A stretch of DNA of 64,000 nucleotides from Shinisaurus crocodilurus (lineage: Eukaryota > Chordata > Lepidosauria > Squamata > Shinisauridae): assembly GCA_021292165.1 (NCBI GenBank), contig CM037876.1:310508492-310572491 (forward strand), in the 5' to 3' direction. This document shows positions 21,601 to 28,800 of this stretch, in pieces. Both the position numbers and the translations under genes were made by a program. Numbering within the stretch: the stretch's first letter is position 1; the number at the start of each line of letters is the position of its first letter. Below the pieces are notes generated by a model. The model worked only from the letters and a program-made list of their open reading frames with translations, had not been told where the DNA came from and ran no database searches.

Positions 21601-23982
21601 TTTCTCAATCTGCATGGCTTAAAAATGCTTTAATATTTCTACACCCTAGCATTTCTGTGGGCATTTCTGCCAGTGGTGGTGTGGTTGTGTTCCTCTGTAA
21701 GATTAAAAAATGTTTCAAATTCTTAAATAGCAACACAACATCCATCTGGGATTTCTCTAATGCTTCTCCCATGCTGCTCAACAGCATGTATGAACAAAAC
21801 CGCCAAGTACGCAGGCCAATCTTTCCCACATAACTACTGTATCCCCTGGCCAGGACACACAGGGCAATACCCATTTGGCTACTGGATGTTTCATTCACAC
21901 ACACTCCGGAACAGCATGTGGTGTGAACTACAGGGAAATGGTCCTCATACTGCTACACGTGTGTGTGATAATGCAGACATTGCTTGCCTTGGAATGTATC
22001 CCAAGAGACACGGGGCAGAAGTCTACCCCTTGTGAGTAGGAAAGAACATGTGCTTAGGTCAGCTATTTAGCTTAAGAACCCTGCTGGATCAGACCAAGGG
22101 TCCATCTAATCTATCATTCTGTTCACACATTGGCCAACCAGCTGCCTCTCGGAAGCCCACAAGTAGGACATGAGTGCAATAGCATATATAATAATATAAT
22201 AAATTAATATATAATAAATAAATAAATAAATAGCACCCTTTTGCTCATGTTTCCCAGCAACTGGTGTACAGGAGGTAACATATAGCCATCAGGACTAGTA
22301 GCCATTGCTAGCCTTCTCCTTCATGAATTTGTCTAATCCCCTTTTAAAGCCATCCAAAGTGGTGGCCATCACTACGTCTTGTAGAATTTTCCAGGAATTC
22401 CTGAAAATTCCTGTTTTAACTGAGATGCAAAGGAGCTGTTTGGCCCTCACACCAGCTTGACAAATACGGTAGCTGACCCTCCTGCCACAGTCGAAACCCA
22501 TCACAAGATGAAGCTCCAATACCTCCAGCCTAAGTCCCTGTTCTAAAGAAAGATGCCAATTTGCACTTGCTGCTTTAGTTTTCCCAAGAAGTAACACCTA
22601 TCCCCAAATAAACTTTGGGTAGAATCCAATGCATGTTGTGCCGGGGGGGGGGGGGACCTCCTACAACGCCCGGAGTTCCCCAGCCAACATGGTGGGAGTT
22701 GTAGGGCTTTTTTCATGCATTGGATCACGCCCTTTGAATCACATAGAAGTCAAATACTTGCTCCTATCTGGAGGGCCCCCCCTCCTAGTCTGGCATCCCA
22801 TTTCCCATAGTGGCCAACCAAATACTTCCAGAAAGCCCCAAAGCAGAGCTCGAAGGCATGACCCGTCCCGTTTCCCTTCCACCCACCCTGCAACTGGTAT
22901 TCAACGGCTTCTGAACCTGGAAGCTTGAGTAGCGATTAAAGCTACCGTAATAACTGTTGGTAAGACCTCACTATACCTAACTTTATAGAGGAGAAAAGGC
23001 AGGGGCTGGGTGGGCTGGATAGCCAGGGTTAGCCCTGGACCTTTGTGCAGTTTATTTAATATTTTAGGGTTTCTTGTGTTCCTCCTCTCCATTTTACCCT
23101 CACAACAACCCTGTGAGGTAGGTTAGGCTGAGAGTCAGTGACTGGCCCAAAGTCACCCAGTGAGCTTCATGGCCCAGCGGGGACTAGAACCCGGGTCCTC
23201 TGAGTCCCAGGTCCAACGCTCTAACCACTACGCCACACTGGCTCTCACCACACTGGGACTTGTCGGTCCTGAAACGTGGGAGGTAATAGCAGCATGTGCC
23301 TTTGAGCATGTGCAGAGCGTCTCTGGCTCTCTCACAGACACACACTCAAGGGTATTGTGAGCAGCGTTTAACTATCTCCAGCCCCGCCCCAGAGACTAGG
23401 TGGGAAGCTAATAACTACTGGCAAGACTTCACTATACGTCTATATAGAAAAGGAAGAGCAGGGGGTGGGCGGGTCGGACAGCCAGGTTTTGCCCTGGGCC
23501 TCTGCGCAGTTGGCTGGCACCTGTCGGCCCGGAAACGTGGGAGGTAATCGCTGCGTGTGCCTCTGAGCATGTGCAGAGCGCCTCCCGCTCCCACACAGCC
23601 ACACAGCCCGGCACACGGGGGTATTCTGAGCAGCGTTTAGCTCTCTGCAGCCCCGCCTCGGGGACTAGGTGGGAAGAAGGGGCGCTCTTCGAGGGGCCCC
23701 CGCCGCCGCCCCCGGCCCGGTCCCCGCTACCCACCGCTCCGAGTCGCGGCCGTCGAAGAAGACGAAGTCGCCGCCGCGGACGCACTTGGCGCAGGTCAGG
23801 CGGCGGCGCGCGGTGTTGCAGAGCGGGCAGCGCTCCACGGCCACGTACAGGCCCTCGGCCCCGGCGGGCTCCGCGCCCTCGGCCGCCGCCACCGCGACCG
23901 CGGCCGCCGCCGCCACCACCGCGCCGGGGGGCGGCCGGCGCCGGCCGGGGCCCGACCAACCGCCGCCCCTGGGAGACGCCAT
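1903..23982 (-). CDS. ATG14: Autophagy-related 14 (ATG14/Barkor), complete, 10 exons
   Basis: ATG14 is the subunit that directs the class III PI3-kinase complex I (VPS34, VPS15, Beclin 1) to autophagosome-forming ER. Coding exons from 5' to 3': 23735-23982, 15339-15401, 15162-15204, 13153-13234, 11233-11470, 9760-9989, 7748-7865, 5821-5911, 5611-5696, 1903-2209. They sum to 1506 nt, 501 aa plus stop, against 492 aa in human. All introns are GT-AG and all phases close. Exon 1 encodes the paired CxxC motifs (C52/C55 and C64/C67) needed for ER targeting, behind an Ala/Gly/Pro-rich stretch longer than the human one. Exons 2-5 encode the Beclin-binding coiled coils. Exon 10 encodes the C-terminal BATS membrane sensor, ending in [10 protein letters not shown]. 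The start ATG gives MASP as in mammals. Intron 1 is 8.3 kb and repeat-rich. Confidence 0.97.
2576..4490 (-). mobile_element. Degenerate L2-like LINE in the last ATG14 intron
   Basis: Fragments of reverse transcriptase are readable on the minus strand. The fragment at 3960-4235 contains [18 protein letters not shown], and that at 3316-3819 contains [10 protein letters not shown] and [11 protein letters not shown]. The frames are broken, and the YADD box reads SADD. The 3' portion (2600-3300) contains the usual untranslated tail, and a long (ATT)n tract lies at 2607-2659. It is a dead copy; the 5' boundary near 4490 is approximate. Confidence 0.8.
4513..4853. repeat. Pair of 43-bp direct repeats bounding a 250-bp unit
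   Basis: A sequence starting GGCTTCAGATGTT and ending GCCGGCAGATAAA occurs at 4513-4556 and 4811-4853. Between them lies a G-run (4610-4625) and otherwise unrecognised sequence. It may be part of an old LTR or a local tandem duplication; no coding potential is seen. Confidence 0.5.
4853..5248 (-). mobile_element. 5'-truncated L2-like LINE, 3' end only
   Basis: This is closely similar in inverse orientation to the end of the L2 copy at 32128-33988: the same final coding stretch, the same ATGTTTTAA-rich 3' UTR, the same CCGCCTCGATCTAGACGG hairpin, and a (TAA)n tail at the left edge. It belongs to the same young subfamily. Confidence 0.85.
6521..6853 (-). mobile_element. L2-like 3' fragment, near-identical to 2576-2905
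   Basis: About 325 bp match 2576-2905 almost base for base. The match includes a 32-bp sequence beyond the (TAA)n tail that begins GCATGCAAGCTGCTGCC. A probable 12-bp target duplication, CCAGCTGGGGGC, flanks it on both sides (about 6512-6523 and 6854-6865). The 5' end is truncated relative to the first copy. It lies in an ATG14 intron. Confidence 0.8.
6854..7550 (+). mobile_element. Probable solo LTR
   Basis: Arranged as in a retroviral LTR: an ATTGGCT CCAAT-box, a TATA-like CTATACTG, then AATAAA near 7272 followed by a GT-rich stretch. No internal coding region adjoins it. Edges are approximate because clear TG...CA ends with a target duplication were not found. It lies in an ATG14 intron. 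Confidence 0.45.
8482..8501 (+). repeat. 20-base G homopolymer
   Basis: Uninterrupted run of G. Length polymorphism, sequencing error or quadruplex formation are likely here. Confidence 0.9.
8541..8675. mobile_element. Palindromic hAT MITE, family A copy 2
   Basis: Same 135-bp foldback as 168-302, with one visible arm mismatch (AACAACTGG for AACATCTGG). The 8-bp duplication GGCTAGTG lies at 8533-8540 and 8676-8683. Confidence 0.9.
8688..8892 (-). mobile_element. tRNA-derived SINE (GCTCGGTGG head)
   Basis: Read on the minus strand, a tRNA-like head with A box (GCTCGGTGGGAGAG) and B box (GGTTCACTCCC) is followed by a conserved body ending in a stretch similar to other non-LTR tails. The same family recurs at 51970, 57262 and 59513. 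Confidence 0.8.
8925..9059. mobile_element. Palindromic hAT MITE, family A copy 3
   Basis: 135-bp foldback with matching arms. The 8-bp duplication GCCTACAC lies at 8917-8924 and 9060-9067. Only 32 bp separate it from the neighbouring SINE. Confidence 0.9.
9443..9572 (+). mobile_element. Non-LTR retrotransposon 3' tail
   Basis: Contains the AAACCGCCCAGAGAGCTTC stretch, a TATTGGGAGGTATAAAA stretch and an (AAAT)n tail. The same tail recurs at 19868, 47990 and 56641. Family not assigned. Confidence 0.6.
9573..9730 (+). mobile_element. 5S rRNA-derived SINE with CR1-like tail
   Basis: The head contains the 5S internal promoter (GAAAGCTAAGCAGGGTC, then TACTTGGATGGGAGACC). The 3' end (GTTGGAC...CTTCCAACTCTATGAT) matches CR1 LINE 3' ends, suggesting CR1-driven mobilisation. 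It abuts ATG14 exon 6. Confidence 0.85.
11040..11105 (+). mobile_element. Remnant of tRNA-derived SINE body
   Basis: Matches the CTAACCTACCTCACAGG-containing body of the SINE family best preserved at 24594-24830, without the tRNA head. Confidence 0.7.
12583..12995. mobile_element. Foldback DNA element with TATACTCGAGTATAAG ends
   Basis: The left end reads TATATACTCGAGTATAAGCC and the right end carries its inverse (CTTATACTCGAGTATATAC). An internal short hairpin (TTCAGCACA...TGTGCTGAA) follows the left end. It is a non-autonomous DNA transposon; superfamily not assigned. It sits in an ATG14 intron. Confidence 0.7.
13468..13564. mobile_element. Palindromic hAT MITE, family D, 8-bp TSD
   Basis: A 97-bp foldback starting CAGCCTTCCCCAACCTGG and ending CCAACTTGGGGAAGGCTG. 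The exact duplication CCTTAGAT lies at 13460-13467 and 13565-13572. The arms have diverged more than in family A, so the insertion is older. The left arm holds GGACTGCAACTCCCATCAT. Confidence 0.85.
13649..14132. mobile_element. GC-rich hAT-like insertion with 8-bp TSD
   Basis: 484 bp of very GC-rich, CpG-rich sequence starting CAGGGGTCTTCAAACC. An exact 8-bp duplication, CTATAGAG, lies at 13641-13648 and 14133-14140. The right end is GTGATCTGG rather than a CCCCTG terminus, so the ends are asymmetric. Inside, a unit of about 75 bp beginning GGCGGGTGGCTCGTG occurs twice, at about 13958 and 14059. No transposase frame is present. Confidence 0.75.
14815..15110. mobile_element. Large imperfect palindrome, foldback element
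   Basis: Two inverted arms of about 110 bp share CCCAGCCAGCATGTGGG and GAACACTCCAGCTGGCCC, with a 30-bp spacer centred near 14955. The right outer end resembles family D hAT termini (CAGGTTGGGGAAGGCTGC). It lies 50 bp from ATG14 exon 3. Confidence 0.7.
16490..16830 (+). mobile_element. CR1/L3-like LINE 3' fragment
   Basis: Contains the recurring stretches GGATTAGACAAATTCATGGAG, ATCAATGGCTACTAG and GGCCTTTGGTCTGATCCAGC. Inverse copies lie at 22076 and 63618. Clade assignment is from general resemblance only. Confidence 0.6.
18686..18821. mobile_element. Palindromic hAT MITE, family B copy 1
   Basis: A 136-bp foldback starting CAGTGGTTCCCAACC. It shares the CCCCAGATG core of family A but has GTTGCTGGCCTACAGCTCCC in the arm. 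The exact duplication TTCTAGAG lies at 18678-18685 and 18822-18829. Confidence 0.9.
19868..19950 (+). mobile_element. Non-LTR retrotransposon 3' tail
   Basis: Same AAACCGCCCAGAGAGCTTC tail as at 9443, with an (AAAT)n end. Confidence 0.6.
20380..20850 (-). mobile_element. L2-like LINE 3' untranslated region
   Basis: On the minus strand this has the layout of squamate L2 3' ends, as at 2680-3300: non-coding stretches such as GACCAGGTTAAGGTCCTGG, then an A-rich tail at the left edge. No RT frame remains. Confidence 0.6.
20861..20995. mobile_element. Palindromic hAT MITE, family A copy 4
   Basis: 135-bp foldback starting CAGTGTTCCTCAATC. The exact duplication CACTAAAG lies at 20853-20860 and 20996-21003. 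The arms differ by only a few bases. Confidence 0.9.
21004..21073. mobile_element. Foldback element, family C, truncated
   Basis: Starts GGCACAATCCTATGCATG, contains CCTACAACTCCCAGCATG and ends GCGATTGTGCCC. Most of the right arm is missing. Confidence 0.65.
21149..21263. mobile_element. Foldback element, family C
   Basis: Arms run from GGTGCAATACTATGCATG to GCATAGGATTGTGCCC around CCTACAACTCCCAGCATT and its inverse. It is flanked by TAAA on both sides (21145-21148 and 21264-21267), suggesting a 4-bp target duplication unlike the 8 bp of families A, B and D. Confidence 0.7.
22076..22600 (-). mobile_element. CR1/L3-like LINE 3' fragment
   Basis: Inverse relative of 16490-16830, with CTGGATCAGACCAAGGGTCC and AATTTGTCTAATCCCC. 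It is interrupted by an AT-rich (TAAA)n tract near 22190-22230. Confidence 0.6.
22617..22733. mobile_element. Short foldback element with AATCCAATGCATG ends
   Basis: Inverted ends AATCCAATGCATG and CATGCATTGGATC surround CCTACAACGCCCGGAG and its inverse. Related in core sequence to family C. Confidence 0.55.
23050..23246 (-). mobile_element. tRNA-derived SINE (GAGCCAGTGTGGCGTAGTGG family)
   Basis: On the minus strand an A box (GGCGTAGTGGTTAGAG), a B box (GGTTCTAGTCC) and a body with TGGGTGACTTTGGGCCAGTC are present. It lies in ATG14 intron 1, 490 bp from exon 1. Confidence 0.85.
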
Positions 23983-24200
23983 GTTGCGGATGCGCTCGCG
24001 GCGCCCGGCCGTCACGTGGGGCTTTGTTTTCCTTCAGGGGCATGATGGGAAAACAACAACCGCGGAAGGGCGGCGGGGCGAAGGCCGGTGACGCGCCAGG
24101 GGGCGGGGCGAAGGCCGGTGACGCGCCAGGGGGCGGGCCTGGGGGGACACGCCCACCCTGGGCAGTCCCCCCCCTCCCCCGCTGCAGCCTCCTCCCGCGA
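23983..24200 (-). promoter_or_regulatory. ATG14: ATG14 CpG-island promoter with duplicated 30-bp GC-box module
   Basis: The sequence upstream of the ATG14 start codon is CpG-dense. An exact 30-bp tandem duplication lies at 24071-24100 and 24101-24130. Each copy has a GC box (GGCGGGGCG) and a CRE-like TGACGCG half-site, and a third GC box follows. No TATA box is evident. Nearby, GACTACAACGCCCATC and its inverse (24223-24275) form a small foldback resembling a ZNF143/THAP11 site. Sp1-type and CREB/ATF-type binding is inferred from motif only. Confidence 0.7.
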
Positions 24201-24593
24201 GGGGGCGCCCTGCAGCGGGCTTGGACTACAACGCCCATCGTCCCCAGCTGAAGAATGATAGGCGTCGTAGTCCAAGCTCGCTCAGGGACGGCTGACTCTA
24301 CTGCCTGTAAGCACAAGGACCAGAGGGGGCAGCCTGCTCTCAGAATGATAAGTCGAATCCTCTGTTAATATTTGTAAGGATGGGTGTAGGTGGAAATTTA
24401 TATATAAAAAAAGAGCAAATAAGGCAGGGGCAACAGAACACAACACCATAAAATAATGTGCAAGCTTTTTGAGTTCAGCAGAATTCTTGTTCCGCTGAGG
24501 GATGTTAAAGAAGATACTGGGTAGGAGAGAGACACTCCTGTCACATCCAGCAGCATTGTACTTTTTTTCTCCACCCACCTCCTTTTTTGTTGA

Positions 24594-24830
24594 GAGCCAC
24601 TGTGGCGTAGTGGTGAGAGTGTCGGGCTGGGACTCGGGAGATCAGGGTTCTAGTCCCCACTCGGCCATGAAACTCACTGGGTGACTTTGGGCCAGTCACT
24701 GACTCTCAGCCTAACCTACCTCACAGGGTTGTTGTGAGGATAAAAATGGAGAGGAGGAGGAGGATTATGTAAGCCGCCTTGGGCTCCTTGCAGGAAAAAA
24801 AGCGGGGTATAAATATAATAAATAAAATGC
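24594..24830 (+). mobile_element. tRNA-derived SINE, full-length example
   Basis: The head GAGCCACTGTGGCGTAGTGG gives the A box and GGGTTCTAGTCC the B box. The body is conserved and the tail ends GCGGGGTATAAATATAATAA. It lies between the ATG14 promoter and the 3' end of TBPL2. Confidence 0.88.
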
Positions 24831-25158
24831 AAGCAAGCTGTAGAAGAGATCTGCTGGGCACAAAAGCTTGCATGCTAGGCTATGCATGCGTGGGCTTGTG
24901 TGTTAGGTCTTCATAAAGGTATATCTTACTGCATTTATTTATGAAATTCATTACTTGTTTTTTCATTATAAAAATATTATAAATGTTCTTTTCATTATGA
25001 AAATAATAGTTTTCTTTTTTAAAATAACCCACTTTTCATTATAAAACAATACATCTATATTAAGAGGCACTTTGGACACTAACAAACTAAAACTTGTCAT
25101 AATATTTTTTCCTGCAGCTAGTAATTCAAATGTTAGCCTCTATAGAGAGTAAATTTTT

Positions 25159-25317
25159 GAGTACGGTAAATACACTTAAGGTGCAATCCTATGGCTGAGG
25201 CATGCTGGGAGTTATAGGTCTTTTTTCTGTCTAAACTTGCATAGGATTCCACCCTTAGCATGACCATTCAAAGTCTATATAGGATTGCGCCTTAAGTGTA
25301 TTTACTCAAAAATAAAC
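25159..25317. mobile_element. Nested foldback element, family C type
   Basis: The outer arms TAAATACACTTAAGGTGC and GCGCCTTAAGTGTATTTA are inverted. An inner copy carries GCATGCTGGGAGTTATAGG and TTTTTTCTGTCTAAAC. It lies downstream of TBPL2. Confidence 0.65.
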
Positions 25318-25488
25318 CAAGTTCAATAGGACAGTAGGCTTAACCTCTTAACAAGGCAACAAGCCATGGCTAGCACTAACCATAGTTAAGAGTTATGGTC
25401 TGTATGAAATAAAAAACAACCAGTATGTGACTACAAAGAAATATGTCTAACTGTTTATCACTAAATAAACTATAAGTTGTGTAATTCT

Positions 25489-25494
25489 TTTATT
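25489..25494 (-). terminator. TBPL2: Candidate TBPL2 poly(A) signal AATAAA
   Basis: AATAAA on the minus strand about 380 nt past the TBPL2 stop codon. It is the first one seen; use is inferred. Confidence 0.4.
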
Positions 25495-25875
25495 TTAGAC
25501 AAAAATAAGTTATTGAATTGGGAACATGTAATACTGAAATGCATTACATCATATTTCAATATGCGATCTCAAACTCCTAAAGTATTTTAACAGAATGTTT
25601 TTTGTTTCATCTCTATTTTAACACCACATTTCACACATCTGAACAGTTCTGTTCGAAGTACATTGACTCCTGTTCTGTTTAAAGAATTCACAAGAAGAAT
25701 ATGATAAGACAGACAGAGACAAGTCATAACACAAAAAGCGATGATCGGCCATCAGTTACCACTTTGAGGTTTGAGAATTTGTACTTGGTGCTTAAGACTT
25801 GATAAAACATATACATTACAAAGCTATCTGTTCTCTATAATTGGTCTCACACACACACACACACAAGCAAAATAA

Positions 25876-28800
25876 CTAAGAGGCTTTCTTGAAACCCTTC
25901 AAGATTGGATAGATGTTTTCAAATGCTTCATATATTTCAGAACGGTCTTTGGCACCTAGGAAAAGATGGTTTCAGAATTAGCTTTGGTTTGATAACATTC
26001 ACAAGAATTGTTCATAGACTTCATAGATCATAGAGTTGGAAGGAGCCTACAAGGCTATCGAGTCCAACCCCCTGCTCAATGCAGGAAACTAGAGGAGGGG
26101 TCTCCCATCCAAGTAATAACCAGGCCTGGCCCTGCTTAGCTTTCCATGCTCAGACAAGCTGAGCCAGCGTGAGCCACAGGCCTATTCCTGTTGTTGTTGT
26201 GCGCGTGCAGGCCTGGAGTCAAAGGCAGTCACGGCTGGGCCCACACCCCAGCAGGGCATACTGAGAAAAGCCCCCCTGCAGCTGCTTCAACACTGCAACC
26301 CGCTTGTTCACCTGCCTCTCGCTCTGGCCCAGACCCATTTGTTTCAAGGGTTGCTCAAGGATTGAGCATGGGTTGTTGTTGAAAGATGGATTATCGTGTT
26401 ATCTGAACCCAGCCGAGATAACAAACCACGGTGAACAACTCACAGTTCATAACAGCAACATCATCATCATCAGGCGATCACTCGTGACCGAGTAAGATTG
26501 TCTTCCGGGATAAAAGGAGGAAAATTCTAAAGAAGATTGTGTAGACTCTAGCGATGGGTCCGTAAGTGACTGTGGAGGCCAATTCTAGATCCACACAGCT
26601 TCCCACAGTGAGGACACAGGTTACCAGATAGAAGATGGTCCTGTAAAGGATTCATTTGACGTGCTTTTCGCTTAGCACGTTTCTCCCTTTCACCTTGCAC
26701 TCGGGCTTCTTCAAAGTCCATGGAACCTTTGTGAAAGGCCAACCTCCATTTAGATCGTTCATGGGCCAGAGCTTCCCAGTTTTCGATGTTTATATTGCAT
26801 TTTTTTAGATTAGCCTTATGAACATCTTTAAACCTCTTATATTGACCACCGATATTCCGCTTTCCATCCTTGAGTTGGGAGTAAAGTAACTGCTTTGGGA
26901 GACGGCAGTCAGGCATTCGAACAACATGACCGGTCCACTGAAGTTGGCGTTGAAGGATCATTTTTTCAATGCTAGTAGTCTTTGCTTCTTCCAGTACACT
27001 GACATTTGTTCGCCTATCTTCCCAAGTAATTTGCAGGATTTTCCGGAGGCAACGTTGATGAAACCTTTCAAGGAGGTGGAAGTGACGTTTATAGATAGTC
27101 CATGTTTCGCAGGCATACAATAAAGTTGGTAATACAATGGCTTCATAAACCAGTGTTTTGGTCTTCTTACAAATATCCCGATCCTCGAACACTCTATGTT
27201 TCATTCGAGAAAATGCGGCACTTGCGGAGCTCAGACGATGCTGGATTTCATTGTCGATGTTAGCTGTAACAGAAAGATAGCTGCCAAGATAGAGAAAATG
27301 ATCGACATTTTCCAGTATTGTCCCGCCAAGCTGGATAGATGGCATCACCAAAGGATTGGCTTGCACTTGCTGATGAAGCACTTTGGTTTTTTTGATGTTA
27401 AGTGAGAGATCAAGTTTTCCGTATGCTTCTGCAAAAGCATTTAGGATAGTTTGGAGATCATCCTCTGAATGTGCGGAGACCACATTATCATCAGCATACT
27501 GAAGTTCCACAACGGAGGTTGTAATTACCTTACTTTTTGCTTTCAGCCTGCTGAGATTAAAAAGCTTTCCATCTGTTCGATATATAATTCCCACACCGGT
27601 GGGAAGTTTCCCCTTGACAAGATGTAAAACCATGGCGATGAAAATGGCAAATAATGTTGGGGCGATAACACATCCCTGTTTAACACCTGATCCCACTTTA
27701 AATGGAGCACCATGAGAGCCGTTGTTGTCCAAAACCGTTGCCGTCATGTTGTCATGGAGAAGTCGCAAGATATTCACAAATTTATTGGGGCATCCAATTT
27801 TCATAAGGATAGTCCAGAGAGCTGTACGGTCTACAGTATCAAAGGCCTTAGCCAAATCGATAAATGCCATATAAAGGGGTTGATTTTGCTCCCGGCATTT
27901 TTCTTGGAGCTGACGTGCAGTAAAAATCATGTCTACTGTCCCTCTAGAGGGGCGGAAACCATATTGAGTTTCAGGGAGGATCTCTTCTGAAATAGATAGA
28001 AGACGGTTTGCGAGAATCCTAGCAAATATTTTACCTGCGGTTGCTAAGAGAGAAATGCCCCGATAGTTTCCACAGTCTGTTCTATCACCCTTCTTAAAGA
28101 GGGTGATAATTATGGCATCCCTGAAGTCTTCTGGGATCTCTTCTCTTATCCAGATTTTTTCGATGAGTTTATGAAGATGTTGTACAAGTTCGGGCCCCCC
28201 TTCTTTAAAGATTTCAGCAGGAATCCCATCTGGTCCACTAGCTTTGTTGTTCTTCATTTGATTAATGGCTTTTTTTACTTCATCCAAAGTGGGGAGTATT
28301 GCAAGTTCCTCTTTAATTTGTTTTTGCGGGATTTGCGAAAAGATCTCATTATCCACCTTAGACTTACGATTTAAAAGGTCATAATAATGCTCTTTCCAAC
28401 GCAGTGCAATAGACTCTTTGTCTTTTAAGAGTTTGGTGCCATCTTTTGATTGTAAAGGGTTTGTACCATAGGTTTTTGGTCCATAAATGGCCCTTGTGGC
28501 CTTAAAAAAGGCCCGTGCATCATGAGATTCTGCAAGTTGTTGAATTTCTTCAGCTTTCTTTTTCCACCAAGCGTTCTTAAGTTCTCTTGTTCTTCTTTGG
28601 ACCTCAGCCTTTGCGCTAGCGTAGGTTTTTTTCTTGGCAGCGCAGTTAATATCATTTTGCCATATTTGGAAGGCTTTCCTTTTTTGGTCAATTATATATT
28701 TAATCTCATTGTCATTTTCATCAAACCAATCCTGATGTTTCTTAGTTTCATATCCAATAGTTTGTTCACAAGCTGCAGTAATGGAGGTTTTCAGCTTAGA

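Noticed and set aside
23432..24316. 294-codon minus-strand frame over ATG14 exon 1
   Set aside because: It is in a GC-rich, stop-poor island; its sequence is not the conserved one. The ATG14 exon uses a different frame with a matching splice donor.
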